Shown here one piece after another: positions 13,653-23,168 of a stretch of 45,454 nt of DNA; position 1 is the stretch's first letter, and each line of letters begins with the position of its first letter. The notes under the pieces are model-generated. The model made no database searches and was not told where the DNA came from. It saw nothing but the letters and a program-made list of their open reading frames with translations. This stretch comes from Hymenobacter rubidus (GTDB lineage: Bacteria; Bacteroidota; Bacteroidia; Cytophagales; Hymenobacteraceae). Made by a program: the position numbers and the translations under genes. The stretch covers positions 1 through 45,454 of the forward strand of contig NZ_JAERQF010000041.1 in assembly GCF_016734815.1 (NCBI RefSeq). The letters run 5' to 3'.

Positions 13653-16379
13653 TTACAGCGTGGCCGACAGGCCAACGGTGAACGTACGGCCGCGGTTGAA
13701 GAATCCCTGCAACAACGACGCGTCAGTGGCCGACGTGCTGGCGGGCACATCGGTAATGTAGAACTCGTTGAGCACGTTGAGGACGGAGCCTTTGAGGCCC
13801 AGGCGAACTTTGTCGCCAAACAAGCGCTTGGGCAGGTCGTAGCCCAGGTGCAGGTCGAGGTTTCGGGAGGTGGGCAGCCGATAGGTATCGGTGCGGCTGG
13901 CTTCGCTGAGGAGACTCACGGGGTCGAAGCCGGCGTAGTACTTGGTGAAGAGCAGGAACGAAGGCCGGATGTAGAAGTTATTCACCGGCTCGTAGCGCAG
14001 GCCCATCTGGAACTGGTTCTGGGCGGCATCGCCCACGTGCACGCCTTTGAGGTAAATGGGCATGTCGGGGGTACCTATCGGCTGGTTGTTCACGTCGCTT
14101 TGGTTCACCACGCCGTTGCCGGCCCAGCGCCAGTCGCCGAGGCTGATGGCGGCGTTGAGCTGCAGCCGGCGGCTGATTTCCTGGGCCACGCTCATCTCGA
14201 TGCCCATGTGGCGGGCATCCACGTTGCGCACGTTGTTGTAGATGGTGGCATCGCCGCTGCCGCTAATGGAGTTGCTGCTTTTGTTGGTCCAGTAGGTGTA
14301 GTAGGCGTTCAGGGTCACTTTCAGGCTGGGGTAGCTAATGCCGTAGCCCAGCTCAAGCGAGGTAATTCCTTCGTTGCGGATGTCGTTATACTTCTGGCCG
14401 TTGTTGTTAAAGACGAACTGGTAGAACGGCACCTTGCTGTTGTAGCCCACGTTGGCAAACAGGTTGTCGTGCTCGGTCAGGTTGTAGTTGGCCCCCGCTT
14501 TTACGCTGTAGCCGTAGATGTTCACCCAATCGTTTTCGAGGTAGTGGCCGTCGGCATTGGTGTAGCTCTGGCCGTTTATCACCAGGGGCGGTGCACCGTA
14601 GGGCACGTCGTAGCTTTTGCCATCCACGGTCACCTGCTTGGGCCGGAAGTAGTCGATGCGCGCGTAGCTGATGCGCGAAACGGTGCCGCTGACCACCGCC
14701 GAAAGCAGCGGCGTTTTGTATTCGAGCTGGCCGTAGCCGCCCAGCCACCCTGTTTTGCTGTCGTTGTAGAAGCCGAACTTGTCGCCCACCTTCAGGCGGG
14801 TGTTGGCGTCGGCGTTGCGGTTGACGGCCGTACCGGAGCCGATGGCGTAATCGCCGCCCAGCAAGTCCCGGATTTCGCGGTAATGAATGCCATAATAGTA
14901 GCGGGCGTCAACGCCGGCCGACAGCGTGAGGCTGGGCTTGAGCAGGTAGTCGAACCCGGAAACCAGCCCGTACCAGCGGTGCGAGTTAACGCTGTTCGCC
15001 AGGTACTGCGAGGACAGGCGCTGGCCATCGGCACCCACTTTTTTGTAGTTGTCGTCGTAGGCTTTCTGGAGGTTGTCCTGGCCATCCGCATCCGTCGACA
15101 AGGTACTGCCCGCCGCCTGGGAGCCGCCGCCCGTGCCTTTGGAAGCGTAAACCACCGTGGAGATGAACAGCCGGTCGGTCACGTTCCAGAAGTGGTTGAG
15201 GTTGACCTGGGGCTTGTGGAAATAGTTTACCCGCTCGTTCACCACTTCCTGGCCGTGACTGATTTTATTGCCGTTGTTATCCAGCGTGTAGCGGTCCACA
15301 AGTCCCCAGCCTTTGTTGTATTTGAACCCTCTGTCGCCGGACGATACGGGCGTGGCCCCCAGCTCTTTGGCTTTCTCATTGGAATACACCCCAATCCGCT
15401 CGCCAAACGGAATGCGCTGGCCGTGGCTCTGGGGCGAGCCCATGCCGGTGAGGGAAAGGGTGTGCTTGCCCATGCGCTTGCTCACGGTGCCGAAGTAAGT
15501 CCAGGCATCGTCAAACGTCTTGTCTACCCAGCCGTCCTGGGTGCGGCGCGCGCCGTAAGCCGTCACGGCCCAGTCGCCCTTGAGCTGGCCGCTGCTGAGC
15601 ATGAGCGAGTATTTCTGGTAGTTGTTCGAGCCGCCTTCCACGCGGGCCACCACCGAGCGCTTGTCATCGAAGCCTTTGGTGAGCACGTTGATGGTGCCGC
15701 CCACGGAAGGCACGGTAATTTTGGAAGCCGACAGGCCCCGCTGCACCTGCAAGGACTTTGTCACGTCGCCCAGGTCCCAGTTCGACCAGTATACCTGGCC
15801 GTTTTCCATGTCGTTCACGGGCACGCCGTTGATGAGCACCGCCACGTTGCGCTGGTCGAAACCGCGCACGTTGATGCGCGAGTCGCCGGTGCCGCCGCCC
15901 GCGCCCTGGGTGGCGTACACGCCGGGCGTCTCGTTGAGAATCATCGGCAGGTCGCGGTTGGAGAGGGTTTCGCGCAGCTTCACCTCGTTCACGGCCGAGA
16001 AGGCCACGGGCGTGGACCGTTCCTGCGCCTGGGCGGCCACCACGGTCACTTCTTCCAGGCTGGCGTTGTCGGAGGCAAGGCTGAAGGAAACCGTTACGCT
16101 CTGGGTCGTGATTTTGACGGTTTGGGTCGTGGCCTTGTAGCCGATGAAGCTGGCCTGCACGGTGTAAGTACCGGCCGGCAGGTTGGAAACTTTGTAGGCA
16201 CCGTCGGCATCGGCCCCGCCGCCGGTGTTCTGGCCATTGCCGGTCACCTGCACGGTGGCGCCCGGCAGGGTTTCGCCGCTCACCTGGTCCACCACGCGCC
16301 CGCGGATGGAAAACTTATTTTGGGCCAGGGCCGGCAGGGAAAGCAAAACGGCTAAAAGAGCTGTAAATAAGTGCTTCAT
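13653..16379 (-). CDS. TonB-dependent outer membrane receptor with carboxypeptidase-regulatory-like domain
   Basis: The 908-residue protein has a signal peptide (MKHLFTALLAVLLSLPALAQ). A carboxypeptidase D regulatory-like beta-sandwich spans about residues 22-105 (IRGRVVDQVSGETLPGATV ... GTYTVQASFIGY). The plug domain is about 110-235 (LPMILNETPGVYATQGAGGG, NVRGFDQRNVAVLINGVPV). A long beta-barrel ends in an aromatic/hydrophobic terminal strand (RTFTVGLSATL). Such receptors import large substrates across the outer membrane with TonB energy. No SusD-like gene is next to it, so this is not a SusCD sugar-uptake pair; the substrate is not readable from sequence. The start at 16379 is chosen for the signal peptide; eight extra codons upstream are open. 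Confidence 0.93.
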   Translation of the reverse strand: MKHLFTALLAVLLSLPALAQNKFSIRGRVVDQVSGETLPGATVQVTGNGQNTGGGADADGAYKVSNLPAGTYTVQASFIGYKATTQTVKITTQSVTVSFSLASDNASLEEVTVVAAQAQERSTPVAFSAVNEVKLRETLSNRDLPMILNETPGVYATQGAGGGTGDSRINVRGFDQRNVAVLINGVPVNDMENGQVYWSNWDLGDVTKSLQVQRGLSASKITVPSVGGTINVLTKGFDDKRSVVARVEGGSNNYQKYSLMLSSGQLKGDWAVTAYGARRTQDGWVDKTFDDAWTYFGTVSKRMGKHTLSLTGMGSPQSHGQRIPFGERIGVYSNEKAKELGATPVSSGDRGFKYNKGWGLVDRYTLDNNGNKISHGQEVVNERVNYFHKPQVNLNHFWNVTDRLFISTVVYASKGTGGGSQAAGSTLSTDADGQDNLQKAYDDNYKKVGADGQRLSSQYLANSVNSHRWYGLVSGFDYLLKPSLTLSAGVDARYYYGIHYREIRDLLGGDYAIGSGTAVNRNADANTRLKVGDKFGFYNDSKTGWLGGYGQLEYKTPLLSAVVSGTVSRISYARIDYFRPKQVTVDGKSYDVPYGAPPLVINGQSYTNADGHYLENDWVNIYGYSVKAGANYNLTEHDNLFANVGYNSKVPFYQFVFNNNGQKYNDIRNEGITSLELGYGISYPSLKVTLNAYYTYWTNKSSNSISGSGDATIYNNVRNVDARHMGIEMSVAQEISRRLQLNAAISLGDWRWAGNGVVNQSDVNNQPIGTPDMPIYLKGVHVGDAAQNQFQMGLRYEPVNNFYIRPSFLLFTKYYAGFDPVSLLSEASRTDTYRLPTSRNLDLHLGYDLPKRLFGDKVRLGLKGSVLNVLNEFYITDVPASTSATDASLLQGFFNRGRTFTVGLSATL

Positions 16380-16416
16380 ACCAAAGAAAAAACCACCCGG
16401 CACACTCCGGGGACAA

Positions 16417-16424
16417 CAAATATA
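16417..16424 (-). promoter_or_regulatory. Candidate -7 box (TATATTTG)
   Basis: On the minus strand TATATTTG matches TAnnTTTG exactly, about 38 bp upstream of the receptor start at 16379. No good -33 partner is visible. Confidence 0.45.
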
Positions 16425-16527
16425 CAGTATACAGCCTGACCGGGGCTGGCTCTAGCCAGCGGGCTGTAATGGTTTGATGAAGAAGAGCGGGCAAGCGGTA
16501 AATTTTCCGCCAGCAAACCGCCAGCAG

Positions 16528-16535
16528 TAGCTTTG
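16528..16535 (+). promoter_or_regulatory. Candidate -7 box (TAGCTTTG) almost touching the start codon
   Basis: TAGCTTTG fits TAnnTTTG, and a TTTC sits at the expected -33 position (16504-16507). The box ends 4 bp before the ATG at 16540, so a transcript from it would be leaderless or nearly so. It could also be a chance match. Confidence 0.35.
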
Positions 16536-16539
16536 GCCC

Positions 16540-17934
16540 ATGAATCGACCGCTGCTTTGGGGCCTGATTGGCGCCCTGTTTTGGCTAGCGAGCAGCCCCA
16601 GCCGGGCCCAGGTGTATTACGTCGACCTGGCCGCTCAGCCCCTGAATCTGCCCGCTTCGGCCTTCGCCGTCGAGCAGGTGCTGGATGGACGCCCCAACCG
16701 GGCCGGCATTGGCACGGTGCACCGGGGGCTCAATAACATTCCGCAGGTGGCCGGCTTGCACCCGACGGTGGCAGCGGCCCTCACCGCTTACCTGCAAGCG
16801 CAGCTCCCGCCCGGCACCGCCGACAAGCCGCGCCTGGTGCTGGTCATCCGGCAGCTGCAGCTGGCCGAGGAAATAACGGCTTTGTACGAAAAAGCCAGCC
16901 TTGAGCTGGCCCTGGACGCCTACGTGCACTTGCCCGACGGCTATCACTACGCGCTGAGCGCCAGTGATTTTATTGAAGGCAAAGGAATGGAAACAACGGC
17001 CCGCCACGCGCCCAACCTGGCCCTTGCGCTCCGGCACTGCCTGGCCCAGTGCCAGGGCATCAACTGGGCCAAGAGCGCGGAGCAGCCGGCCCGTTCCCTT
17101 GCCTACCTCGAACAAACAGGCCGCCTTGCCGAAGGCACGCCGGTTTACCCGATTCTGGTTGATTCGGTGCGCAAAAAGGGCTACTTCCCCACCTTTTTAG
17201 CGTTTCGCAACAACCAGCCGGAGGTCCGGCCCGCGCTGCTGGTCGAAGCCGTGCCCCGCAAAGCCAAGGGCTGGGAGGGCACCTCGGAGGTGAAGCCCTA
17301 TTTTGCCACGGCCAGCGGCGGCAAAGAATACCTGCGCAACGCATGGGGCTTTTCCGATGGCCGGCAGCTTTATATTTTCCATCACCGCCACTTTGTGCCG
17401 TTGGAAAAGAAAAACGGGACGTTCGGTTTCGTTGGTTTTTCGGGGGCCGACCCTGGGGCCGTGAGCACCGGAGCCTTGGTAGGCGGGGCAATTGGCGGGG
17501 CCATCGCGGCGGGCGCCACCAACGACCAGCCCACGCCCTACACCGTGAACATGGTCACGGGCGACATCTCGCTCTTCGACGACCCCGGCCTGGTTGCTAC
17601 CCCTGATACGGCCCTGCTCTGCATTTACCGCCGGGCCGGCACGGCAGGCCCCCCGGTTCAGGTGCTGCTAAACGGCAAGCCCCTGGGCGAACTGGCTGAC
17701 AATCAATTTCTAACCATTCCCTGGACCGATAAGCTGCACGAACCGCGTTTGTGCCTGGCCGGGACACCGGAGACGTGCTTTGGCTTTCTCCCGGAATTTG
17801 GCAAAACGAATTACCTGAGAATCAGTCGTACTCCCGCCGACGCAAGCAAGCCTCCGCTGGAACAGGTAACTGCCAAGGGTGGCGAGTTTGAAATTCGGCA
17901 ACTCAAGGCCCGCGCCAAAAGCCGGGGTAAATGA
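16540..17934 (+). CDS. Secreted protein of unknown function with a glycine-zipper segment
   Basis: The 464-residue protein has a signal peptide ending near SPSRAQ. The N-terminal half (residues 25-190) is an alpha/beta region with LVLVIRQLQLAEE and a central YALSASDFIEGKG. A middle region follows with VEAVPRKAKGW and HHRHFVPLEKKNG. A Gly/Ala helix (GALVGGAIGGAIAAGA, about 312-327) looks like a glycine zipper. The C-terminal third has a small beta domain (ALLCIYRRAG ... VLLNGKPLGELADNQF) that recalls DUF2846-like domains of Bacteroidota lipoproteins. I do not recognise the whole protein. It is divergent from the receptor gene. Envelope location is inferred from the signal peptide. Confidence 0.7.
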   Translation: MNRPLLWGLIGALFWLASSPSRAQVYYVDLAAQPLNLPASAFAVEQVLDGRPNRAGIGTVHRGLNNIPQVAGLHPTVAAALTAYLQAQLPPGTADKPRLVLVIRQLQLAEEITALYEKASLELALDAYVHLPDGYHYALSASDFIEGKGMETTARHAPNLALALRHCLAQCQGINWAKSAEQPARSLAYLEQTGRLAEGTPVYPILVDSVRKKGYFPTFLAFRNNQPEVRPALLVEAVPRKAKGWEGTSEVKPYFATASGGKEYLRNAWGFSDGRQLYIFHHRHFVPLEKKNGTFGFVGFSGADPGAVSTGALVGGAIGGAIAAGATNDQPTPYTVNMVTGDISLFDDPGLVATPDTALLCIYRRAGTAGPPVQVLLNGKPLGELADNQFLTIPWTDKLHEPRLCLAGTPETCFGFLPEFGKTNYLRISRTPADASKPPLEQVTAKGGEFEIRQLKARAKSRGK

Positions 17935-18005
17935 GCAGCGTCCCACGTGCGCTACGTCCCGGCGCAGCTTGCCAAGCAACGCTCCCGACCACTCACTGCC
18001 AGCCG

Positions 18006-18368
18006 CTACGCCAGCTCCACGCCGGGGTCCCAGAACAGCTTCCCGAAATCCCCCACCCGGTCTTCTACTACTTGGATGCCTTCGGCTTCGAGGGCTTCCT
18101 GCATGGCGAAGGGGGTGGCGTAGTGCAGGCGGCCGGTGAGGTGGCCCAGGCGGTTGAGCACGCGGTGGGCGGGCACGTATGGGGCGGCGGTGTGGGCGGC
18201 CATCATGGCGTAGCCCACGGTGCGGGCGCCGTGCCGGGCGCCGAGGTAGTGCGCAATGGCCCCGTAGGTGGTAACGCGGCCGGCCGGCACGAGGCGCACG
18301 ACTTCGTGCACGTCCTGAAAAAAATTGCGCGGCTCGGGCGGGGTGACGGCGGTGGGCTTCGGCTTCAT
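18006..18368 (-). CDS. Alkyltransferase-like protein (MGMT family, active-site Cys replaced by Ala)
   Basis: The 120-residue protein covers the DNA-binding half of the O6-methylguanine methyltransferase fold: residues 16-35 (FFQDVHEVVRLVPAGRVTTY), GAIAHYLG, the helix-turn-helix with GARTVGYAM, and PAHRV at 66-70. The methyl-accepting cysteine of PCHRV is Ala67, so it cannot repair by alkyl transfer. Family knowledge: such ATL proteins (PWHR or PAHR types) bind O6-alkylguanine, flip it and recruit nucleotide excision repair. It stands alone, convergent with the gene at 16540 and divergent from the efflux operon. Confidence 0.9.
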   Translation of the reverse strand: MKPKPTAVTPPEPRNFFQDVHEVVRLVPAGRVTTYGAIAHYLGARHGARTVGYAMMAAHTAAPYVPAHRVLNRLGHLTGRLHYATPFAMQEALEAEGIQVVEDRVGDFGKLFWDPGVELA

Positions 18369-18568
18369 CGGGACGAAGATAGTCTCGGTCAGGGTGATGC
18401 CGTTCTACGTCTATTAGTGGCCAAGCCGCGCAACCTTTCGAGCGAAATTTGCACTATATGAGTTCGGCCCGACGGCATATTCGTTCCTTCGGACGCCGGT
18501 TGTCGTATAGCCAAACTACCCCACGTGAGAGCCCAGGCTTCTCACACCACTCGTGCGTTTTGCTTTTT

Positions 18569-19777
18569 ATGCCTTTGGAAACTCCTACCGCTGCCGCCTC
18601 CAAAACCTGGGACACCACCACGTCTGCCCCCGTCGTTCCGGAGCCGTCCACCCCGCCCGCTACGCCACCACCGCGCAAGCGTGGCTGGCTGGGCTGGCTG
18701 CTGGCGGCCGTCGTTATTGCGGGCATGGCCTGGGCCAAGGCGAAGTATTTTCCCAGCCCCACCGCGGGCGAAAAAGGCGGGGGCAAAGGCGAGAAAGGCA
18801 GTGGCAAAGGCGGCAAGGGCGGTGGGTCCGGCGGAGCCGGAGCCAAAGTACCGGTGCAGGTATACGTGGTGGCCGCCACCAAGCTTTCCGATGAAGTGGC
18901 CTCCACCGGCTCGGTACTGGCCGACGAGTCGGTGACCATCCAGAGCGAGATTTCGGGCAAAATCACCAGCCTCAATATTCAGGAAGGACAGCCGGTGCGC
19001 AAGGGCCAGCTGCTGTTCACCATCAACGCGGCCGATGTGCAGGCCCAGTTGCAAAAGCAGGAATACAACATCAAGCTCTACCGCGACCAGGAGCAGCGCC
19101 AGCGCACGCTGCTGGCCAAAGAATACATCAGCCGGCAGGAATACGAGCAGTCGCAAAACGCCTTGCTCACGGCTCAGGCCGACCTGGCTGCGCTGCGCGT
19201 AACGCTGCAAAAAGCTTTCGTGCGGGCGCCGTTCGACGGGATTTTGGGGCTGCGCAATACCTCGGTGGGCGCCTACGTGTCGCCGGGCACGGCCATCACC
19301 ACGCTCTCGCGGGTGAAGCCGGTAAAAATCGACTTCAACGTGCCCAGCCGCTTCGCACAATCGGTGCGCGTAGGCGACCCGGTGCTGGTGACCGACGAGG
19401 CCACTACCCAGAAAATCGAGGCCAAGGTGTACGCCATCAACCCGCAGATTGACCCGGTTTCGCGCACGCTGCCGGTGCGGGCCGTGTATGCCAACACCCA
19501 CATGGAGCTGCGCCCCGGCGGGTTCGTGAAAGTGAACCTGGAGCTGGGCGAAACGGCTGAGGCATTGCAGATTCCGACCGAATCGGTGGTGCCGGTGGCC
19601 AGCGGCTACACGGTGTTCACGGTGAAGAAGGGCAAGGCCGCCGTGCAGCCCGTCAACATCGGGGTGCGCTCGGACAAGGTCATTCAAATCACCAAGGGCC
19701 TGGCCGTGGGCGACACCGTCATTCGCACCGGCATTTTGCAGGTGAAGGCGGGCGACCGGGTGAGCATTCAGAAGTAA
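18569..19777 (+). CDS. RND efflux periplasmic adaptor (MFP/HlyD family)
   Basis: The 402-residue protein has a Pro-rich cytoplasmic N-terminus and one membrane helix (residues 39-57). A striking Gly/Lys low-complexity linker spans 65-93, before the adaptor body. The body has the lipoyl half-motif (SGKITSLNIQEGQPVRKGQLL), an alpha-helical hairpin (about 165-215), the returning lipoyl half (VRAPFDGILGLRNTSVGAYV), a beta-barrel and a membrane-proximal domain (QIPTESVVPVASGYTVFTV). It links the inner-membrane RND pump to the TolC channel. The start at 18569 gives the N-in single-pass topology; an upstream frame to 18449 is open but has no support. First gene of a three-gene efflux operon. Confidence 0.93.
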   Translation: MPLETPTAAASKTWDTTTSAPVVPEPSTPPATPPPRKRGWLGWLLAAVVIAGMAWAKAKYFPSPTAGEKGGGKGEKGSGKGGKGGGSGGAGAKVPVQVYVVAATKLSDEVASTGSVLADESVTIQSEISGKITSLNIQEGQPVRKGQLLFTINAADVQAQLQKQEYNIKLYRDQEQRQRTLLAKEYISRQEYEQSQNALLTAQADLAALRVTLQKAFVRAPFDGILGLRNTSVGAYVSPGTAITTLSRVKPVKIDFNVPSRFAQSVRVGDPVLVTDEATTQKIEAKVYAINPQIDPVSRTLPVRAVYANTHMELRPGGFVKVNLELGETAEALQIPTESVVPVASGYTVFTVKKGKAAVQPVNIGVRSDKVIQITKGLAVGDTVIRTGILQVKAGDRVSIQK

Positions 19778-19790
19778 GCAGCAGCACGCC

Positions 19791-19892
19791 TGTCATCCTG
19801 AGCGTAGCGAAGGACCTTCTCACGGCTGAGTCGTTTGGCTTACTACAGGTTGTTTAGCGGTGAGAAGGTCCTTCGCTACGCTCAGGATGACA
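19791..19892. repeat. Type B hairpin repeat between adaptor and pump genes
   Basis: Arms 19791-19822 and 19861-19892 are perfect 32-bp complements with a 38-nt loop. The core TCCTGAGCGTAGCGAAGGAC matches the 925-968 arm of the repeat at 888-1097 except at the CGTAG/CTTG position. It fills most of the 140-bp gap between the stop at 19777 and the start at 19918. Confidence 0.92.
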
Positions 19893-19917
19893 CAGAAATT
19901 TCATAGACCAAACTAAA

Positions 19918-22900
19918 ATGAGCCTTTCTTCCGTCAGCATCAACCGGCCGGTCCTCGCCATTGTGATGAGCTTGCTCATCGTAATTTTCGGGGCCATTGG
20001 GTTTCGCTCGCTCGCTATTCGCGAGTACCCGAGCGTCGACCCGCCCATCATCACGGTCCAAACGAGCTACACCGGCGCTTCGGCCGACGTCATTCAGTCG
20101 CAGATAACCGAGCCGCTCGAGGAAGGCATCAACGGCATCGCGGGCATCCGCAACCTGTCGAGCACCAGCCGCGACGGGGCCAGTACCATTACCGTGGAGT
20201 TTGACCTCGGGGTAGACCTGGAAGCTGCCGCCAACGACGTGCGCGACAAGGTATCGAGCGCGCAGGGCCGCCTGCCGCGCGACGTAGACCCGCCCACCGT
20301 GAGCAAGGCCAACGCCGACTCCTCCCCCATCATTCTGAGTTACTTAAGCAGCTCGTCGCGCACCCTGCTGGAGCTGACGGACTACGCCAACAACGTGCTA
20401 AAGGAGCGGCTCCAAACCATTCCCGGCGTGAGCGAAATCCGGGTGTGGGGCGAGCGCAAGTACTCCATGCGCCTCTGGCTCGACCCGGTGAAAATGGCCG
20501 CCCTTGGCATCTCGCCCGTGGACGTGCAGCAGGCCCTGGCCCGCGAAAACGTGGAGCTGCCCAGCGGCGCGGTGCAAGGCCAGAGCACGCAATTGTCGTT
20601 GCGCACCATGGGTCGCCTGTCGTCGGTGACGGATTTCAACAACCTGATTATCCGCAACGACCCGACCTCGCTGGTCCGCCTCACCGACGTGGGCTACGCC
20701 GAGCTTTATCCCGAGAACGACCAGACCATCCTGCGCCGCAACGGCATTCCGATGGTGGGCGTGATGGCCATTCCGCAGCCGGGCGCCAACCAGATTGCCA
20801 TCACCGACGAGTTTAACAAGCGGATGAAGCAATACCAGAACGACTTGCCCAAAGACCTGAAAATCAGCAGTGGGTTTGACAATTCGGTCTTTATTCGCGC
20901 CTCGATAGCGGAGGTGGAGGACACCATCATTGAAGCTTTCGCATTGGTGGTGGTCGTCATTTTCCTGTTCCTGCGCGACTGGCGTTCCACCATCATTCCG
21001 GTGGTGGCCATTCCGGTGTCGCTCATCGGCATTTTCTTCGTGATGGACCTCATGGGCTTCTCCATCAACGTGCTGACGCTGCTAGCCATCGTGCTGGCCA
21101 TCAGCCTGGTAGTAGATGATGCCATTGTGGTGCTAGAGAATATCTACAGCAGAATCGAGGAAGGAGAAACCCCACTCGAAGCCGCCAAAAACGGCTCGGA
21201 GGAAATTTTGATGGCTGTTATTTCAACCACCATCGTGCTGGCGGCGGTGTTTCTGCCGGTGGTATTTCTGTCGGGCATCACGGGCAAGCTGTTCCGCGAA
21301 TTCGGCATTGTGCTGGCCGGCTCGGTGCTGATTTCGGCCTTCGTGTCGCTCACGCTTACCCCCATGATGTGCTCGAAGCTGCTGAAACGAGAAGGCGGCC
21401 ACAACTGGCTCTACCGCAAGACCGAGCCCTTCTTCCAGGCCCTGACCAACGGTTACCGCGAGGCCTTGGTCACTTTCCTCGACCGCCGCTGGCTGGCTTG
21501 GGGCCTGGTGGCGCTGACGGGCGTCGGCATCTGGTATTTTATGAAAACCCTGCCAACTGAGCTGGCCCCGGTAGAAGACCGCAACCGTCTCAGCATCAAC
21601 GCCACGGCGCCGGAAGGCGCGTCGTTTGAGTACATGGACGACTACGTGAACCAGCTTGCGAAGGCCTTGGCCGACAGTTCGCGCCAGGATGCCGACAACA
21701 TCCTGACCGTGACTTCGCCGGGCGGGGGCAGCAGCGGCGGCGCGGCCAACTCGGCCATTGCCCGCGTGCTGCTCAAAGACCCCGAAGCCCGCCCCCACAC
21801 CCAGCAGCAGCTGGCCGATATTCTCACCGCGACGGTGAAGAAATACACCGGCGCCCGCGTATCCGTCTCACAGGACCAGAGCATTAGCTCCGGCGGTGGG
21901 GGCGGCCGCGGCGGCAGCCTGCCCGTGGGCTTCGTGGTGCAAACCCAGGATTTTGATAAGCTAACGGCGGCCGTGCCCAAGTTTCTGGAAGCTGCGCAGG
22001 CCGACAAAACGTTCAGCTTCGTGGACGTGAACCTGAAGTTCAACAAGCCCGAGCTGCGCGTGGTGATTGACCGCGAGAAGGCCCAGACCCTGGGCGTGAG
22101 CGTGCAGGACATCAGCCAGACCTTGCAGGCCGGCCTCAGCGGCCAGCGCTACGGCTACTTCATCCGCAACGGCAAGCAGTACCAGATTATCGGCCAGGTG
22201 GCCCGCGAAGACCGGAACCAGCCGCTCGACGTGCGCACCCTGAACGTGAAAAGCCGCAGCGGCAAGCTGGTGCAGCTCGACAACGTGATTCGCCTGGAGG
22301 AGAAGAGCACGCCGCCGCAGCTCTACCGCTTCAACCGCTACAACGCGGCCACGTTCTCGGCCTCGCTGGCCAAGGGCAAGACGCTGGGCGAAGGCATCGC
22401 CGCCATGCAGGCCATTGCCGATAAGCAGCTGGACGACTCGTTCTCTACGGCCCTCACGGGGCAGTCGCGCGACTTTGCCGAAAGCTCGTCCTCGGTGCTG
22501 TTTGCCTTTGGCCTGGCCCTGGTGCTGATTTACCTGATTCTGGCCGCGCAGTTCGAGAGCTTCCGCGACCCCGGCATCATCATGGTGACGGTGCCGCTGG
22601 CGTTGTCGGGGGCCTTGTTCAGCCTCTGGTATTTCAACCAGACCATGAACCTGTTCTCGCAAATCGGCATCATCATGCTGGTGGGCCTGGTGACGAAAAA
22701 CGGCATTCTCATCGTCGAGTTTGCCAACCAAAGCGTGGAGAAAGGCGCCGACTACATGACGGGTTTGATTGAGGGCTCGGCCGCCCGTTTCCGTCCCATT
22801 CTGATGACGAGCCTGTGCGCCGTGCTGGGCATTTTGCCCATTGCGCTGGCGCAGGGCGCGGGCGCGCTGGGCCGCCGGGCCATGGGCATTGGCGTGGTGG

Positions 22901-23025
22901 GTGGGCTGCTGTTTGCCACGGGCCTCACGCTGTTTGTGGTGCCGGTGATGTACTCGTATTTCGCTACTGCTAAGAAACATTCGGCTAAAAAAGTAGCGGC
23001 CGAGCCGGAAGCGGTGACGGCGTAA
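19918..23025 (+). CDS. RND multidrug efflux pump (HAE1/AcrB type)
   Basis: The 1,035-residue protein is full length for the AcrB family, with twelve membrane helices and two large periplasmic loops. The first helix is followed by the family motif YPSVDPP. The proton relay is present: Asp400/Asp401 in LAISLVVDDAIVVLEN and Lys927 in LVGLVTKNGILIVEF. A Gly/Ser-rich insertion is seen in the second periplasmic loop (about residues 600-612 and again around 660-670). Function: proton-driven export of lipophilic or amphipathic compounds with the adaptor at 18569 and the channel at 23169. Specificity cannot be inferred. Confidence 0.96.
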   Translation: MSLSSVSINRPVLAIVMSLLIVIFGAIGFRSLAIREYPSVDPPIITVQTSYTGASADVIQSQITEPLEEGINGIAGIRNLSSTSRDGASTITVEFDLGVDLEAAANDVRDKVSSAQGRLPRDVDPPTVSKANADSSPIILSYLSSSSRTLLELTDYANNVLKERLQTIPGVSEIRVWGERKYSMRLWLDPVKMAALGISPVDVQQALARENVELPSGAVQGQSTQLSLRTMGRLSSVTDFNNLIIRNDPTSLVRLTDVGYAELYPENDQTILRRNGIPMVGVMAIPQPGANQIAITDEFNKRMKQYQNDLPKDLKISSGFDNSVFIRASIAEVEDTIIEAFALVVVVIFLFLRDWRSTIIPVVAIPVSLIGIFFVMDLMGFSINVLTLLAIVLAISLVVDDAIVVLENIYSRIEEGETPLEAAKNGSEEILMAVISTTIVLAAVFLPVVFLSGITGKLFREFGIVLAGSVLISAFVSLTLTPMMCSKLLKREGGHNWLYRKTEPFFQALTNGYREALVTFLDRRWLAWGLVALTGVGIWYFMKTLPTELAPVEDRNRLSINATAPEGASFEYMDDYVNQLAKALADSSRQDADNILTVTSPGGGSSGGAANSAIARVLLKDPEARPHTQQQLADILTATVKKYTGARVSVSQDQSISSGGGGGRGGSLPVGFVVQTQDFDKLTAAVPKFLEAAQADKTFSFVDVNLKFNKPELRVVIDREKAQTLGVSVQDISQTLQAGLSGQRYGYFIRNGKQYQIIGQVAREDRNQPLDVRTLNVKSRSGKLVQLDNVIRLEEKSTPPQLYRFNRYNAATFSASLAKGKTLGEGIAAMQAIADKQLDDSFSTALTGQSRDFAESSSSVLFAFGLALVLIYLILAAQFESFRDPGIIMVTVPLALSGALFSLWYFNQTMNLFSQIGIIMLVGLVTKNGILIVEFANQSVEKGADYMTGLIEGSAARFRPILMTSLCAVLGILPIALAQGAGALGRRAMGIGVVGGLLFATGLTLFVVPVMYSYFATAKKHSAKKVAAEPEAVTA

Positions 23026-23035
23026 TGTTTTTATT

Positions 23036-23158
23036 AAGAACGTCATGCTGAGCGCAGCGAAGCATCTCTACCGTTTCGTCAGTTCAGCCTGCCCCAACCT
23101 GATAATTGATTTAGTGCTGCGGTAGGGATGCTTCGACTACGCTCAGCATGACGTTCTT
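23036..23158. repeat. Type A hairpin repeat between pump and TolC genes
   Basis: Arms 23036-23073 and 23120-23158 pair over about 38 bp with two mismatches and one indel. The core is GTCATGCTGAGCGCAGCGAA then GCATCTCTACCG. The right arm ends 10 bp before the TolC-like start at 23169, so a formed hairpin would sit right at its translation start region. Confidence 0.92.
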
Positions 23159-23168
23159 TTTTCCTTGC

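Noticed and set aside
13620..16355. A 911-residue open frame opposite the TonB-dependent receptor
   Set aside because: Composition-driven shadow of the receptor gene; no signal or domain.
13653..16379. Polysaccharide utilisation locus (SusC/SusD)
   Set aside because: No SusD-like lipoprotein or glycoside hydrolase next to the receptor.
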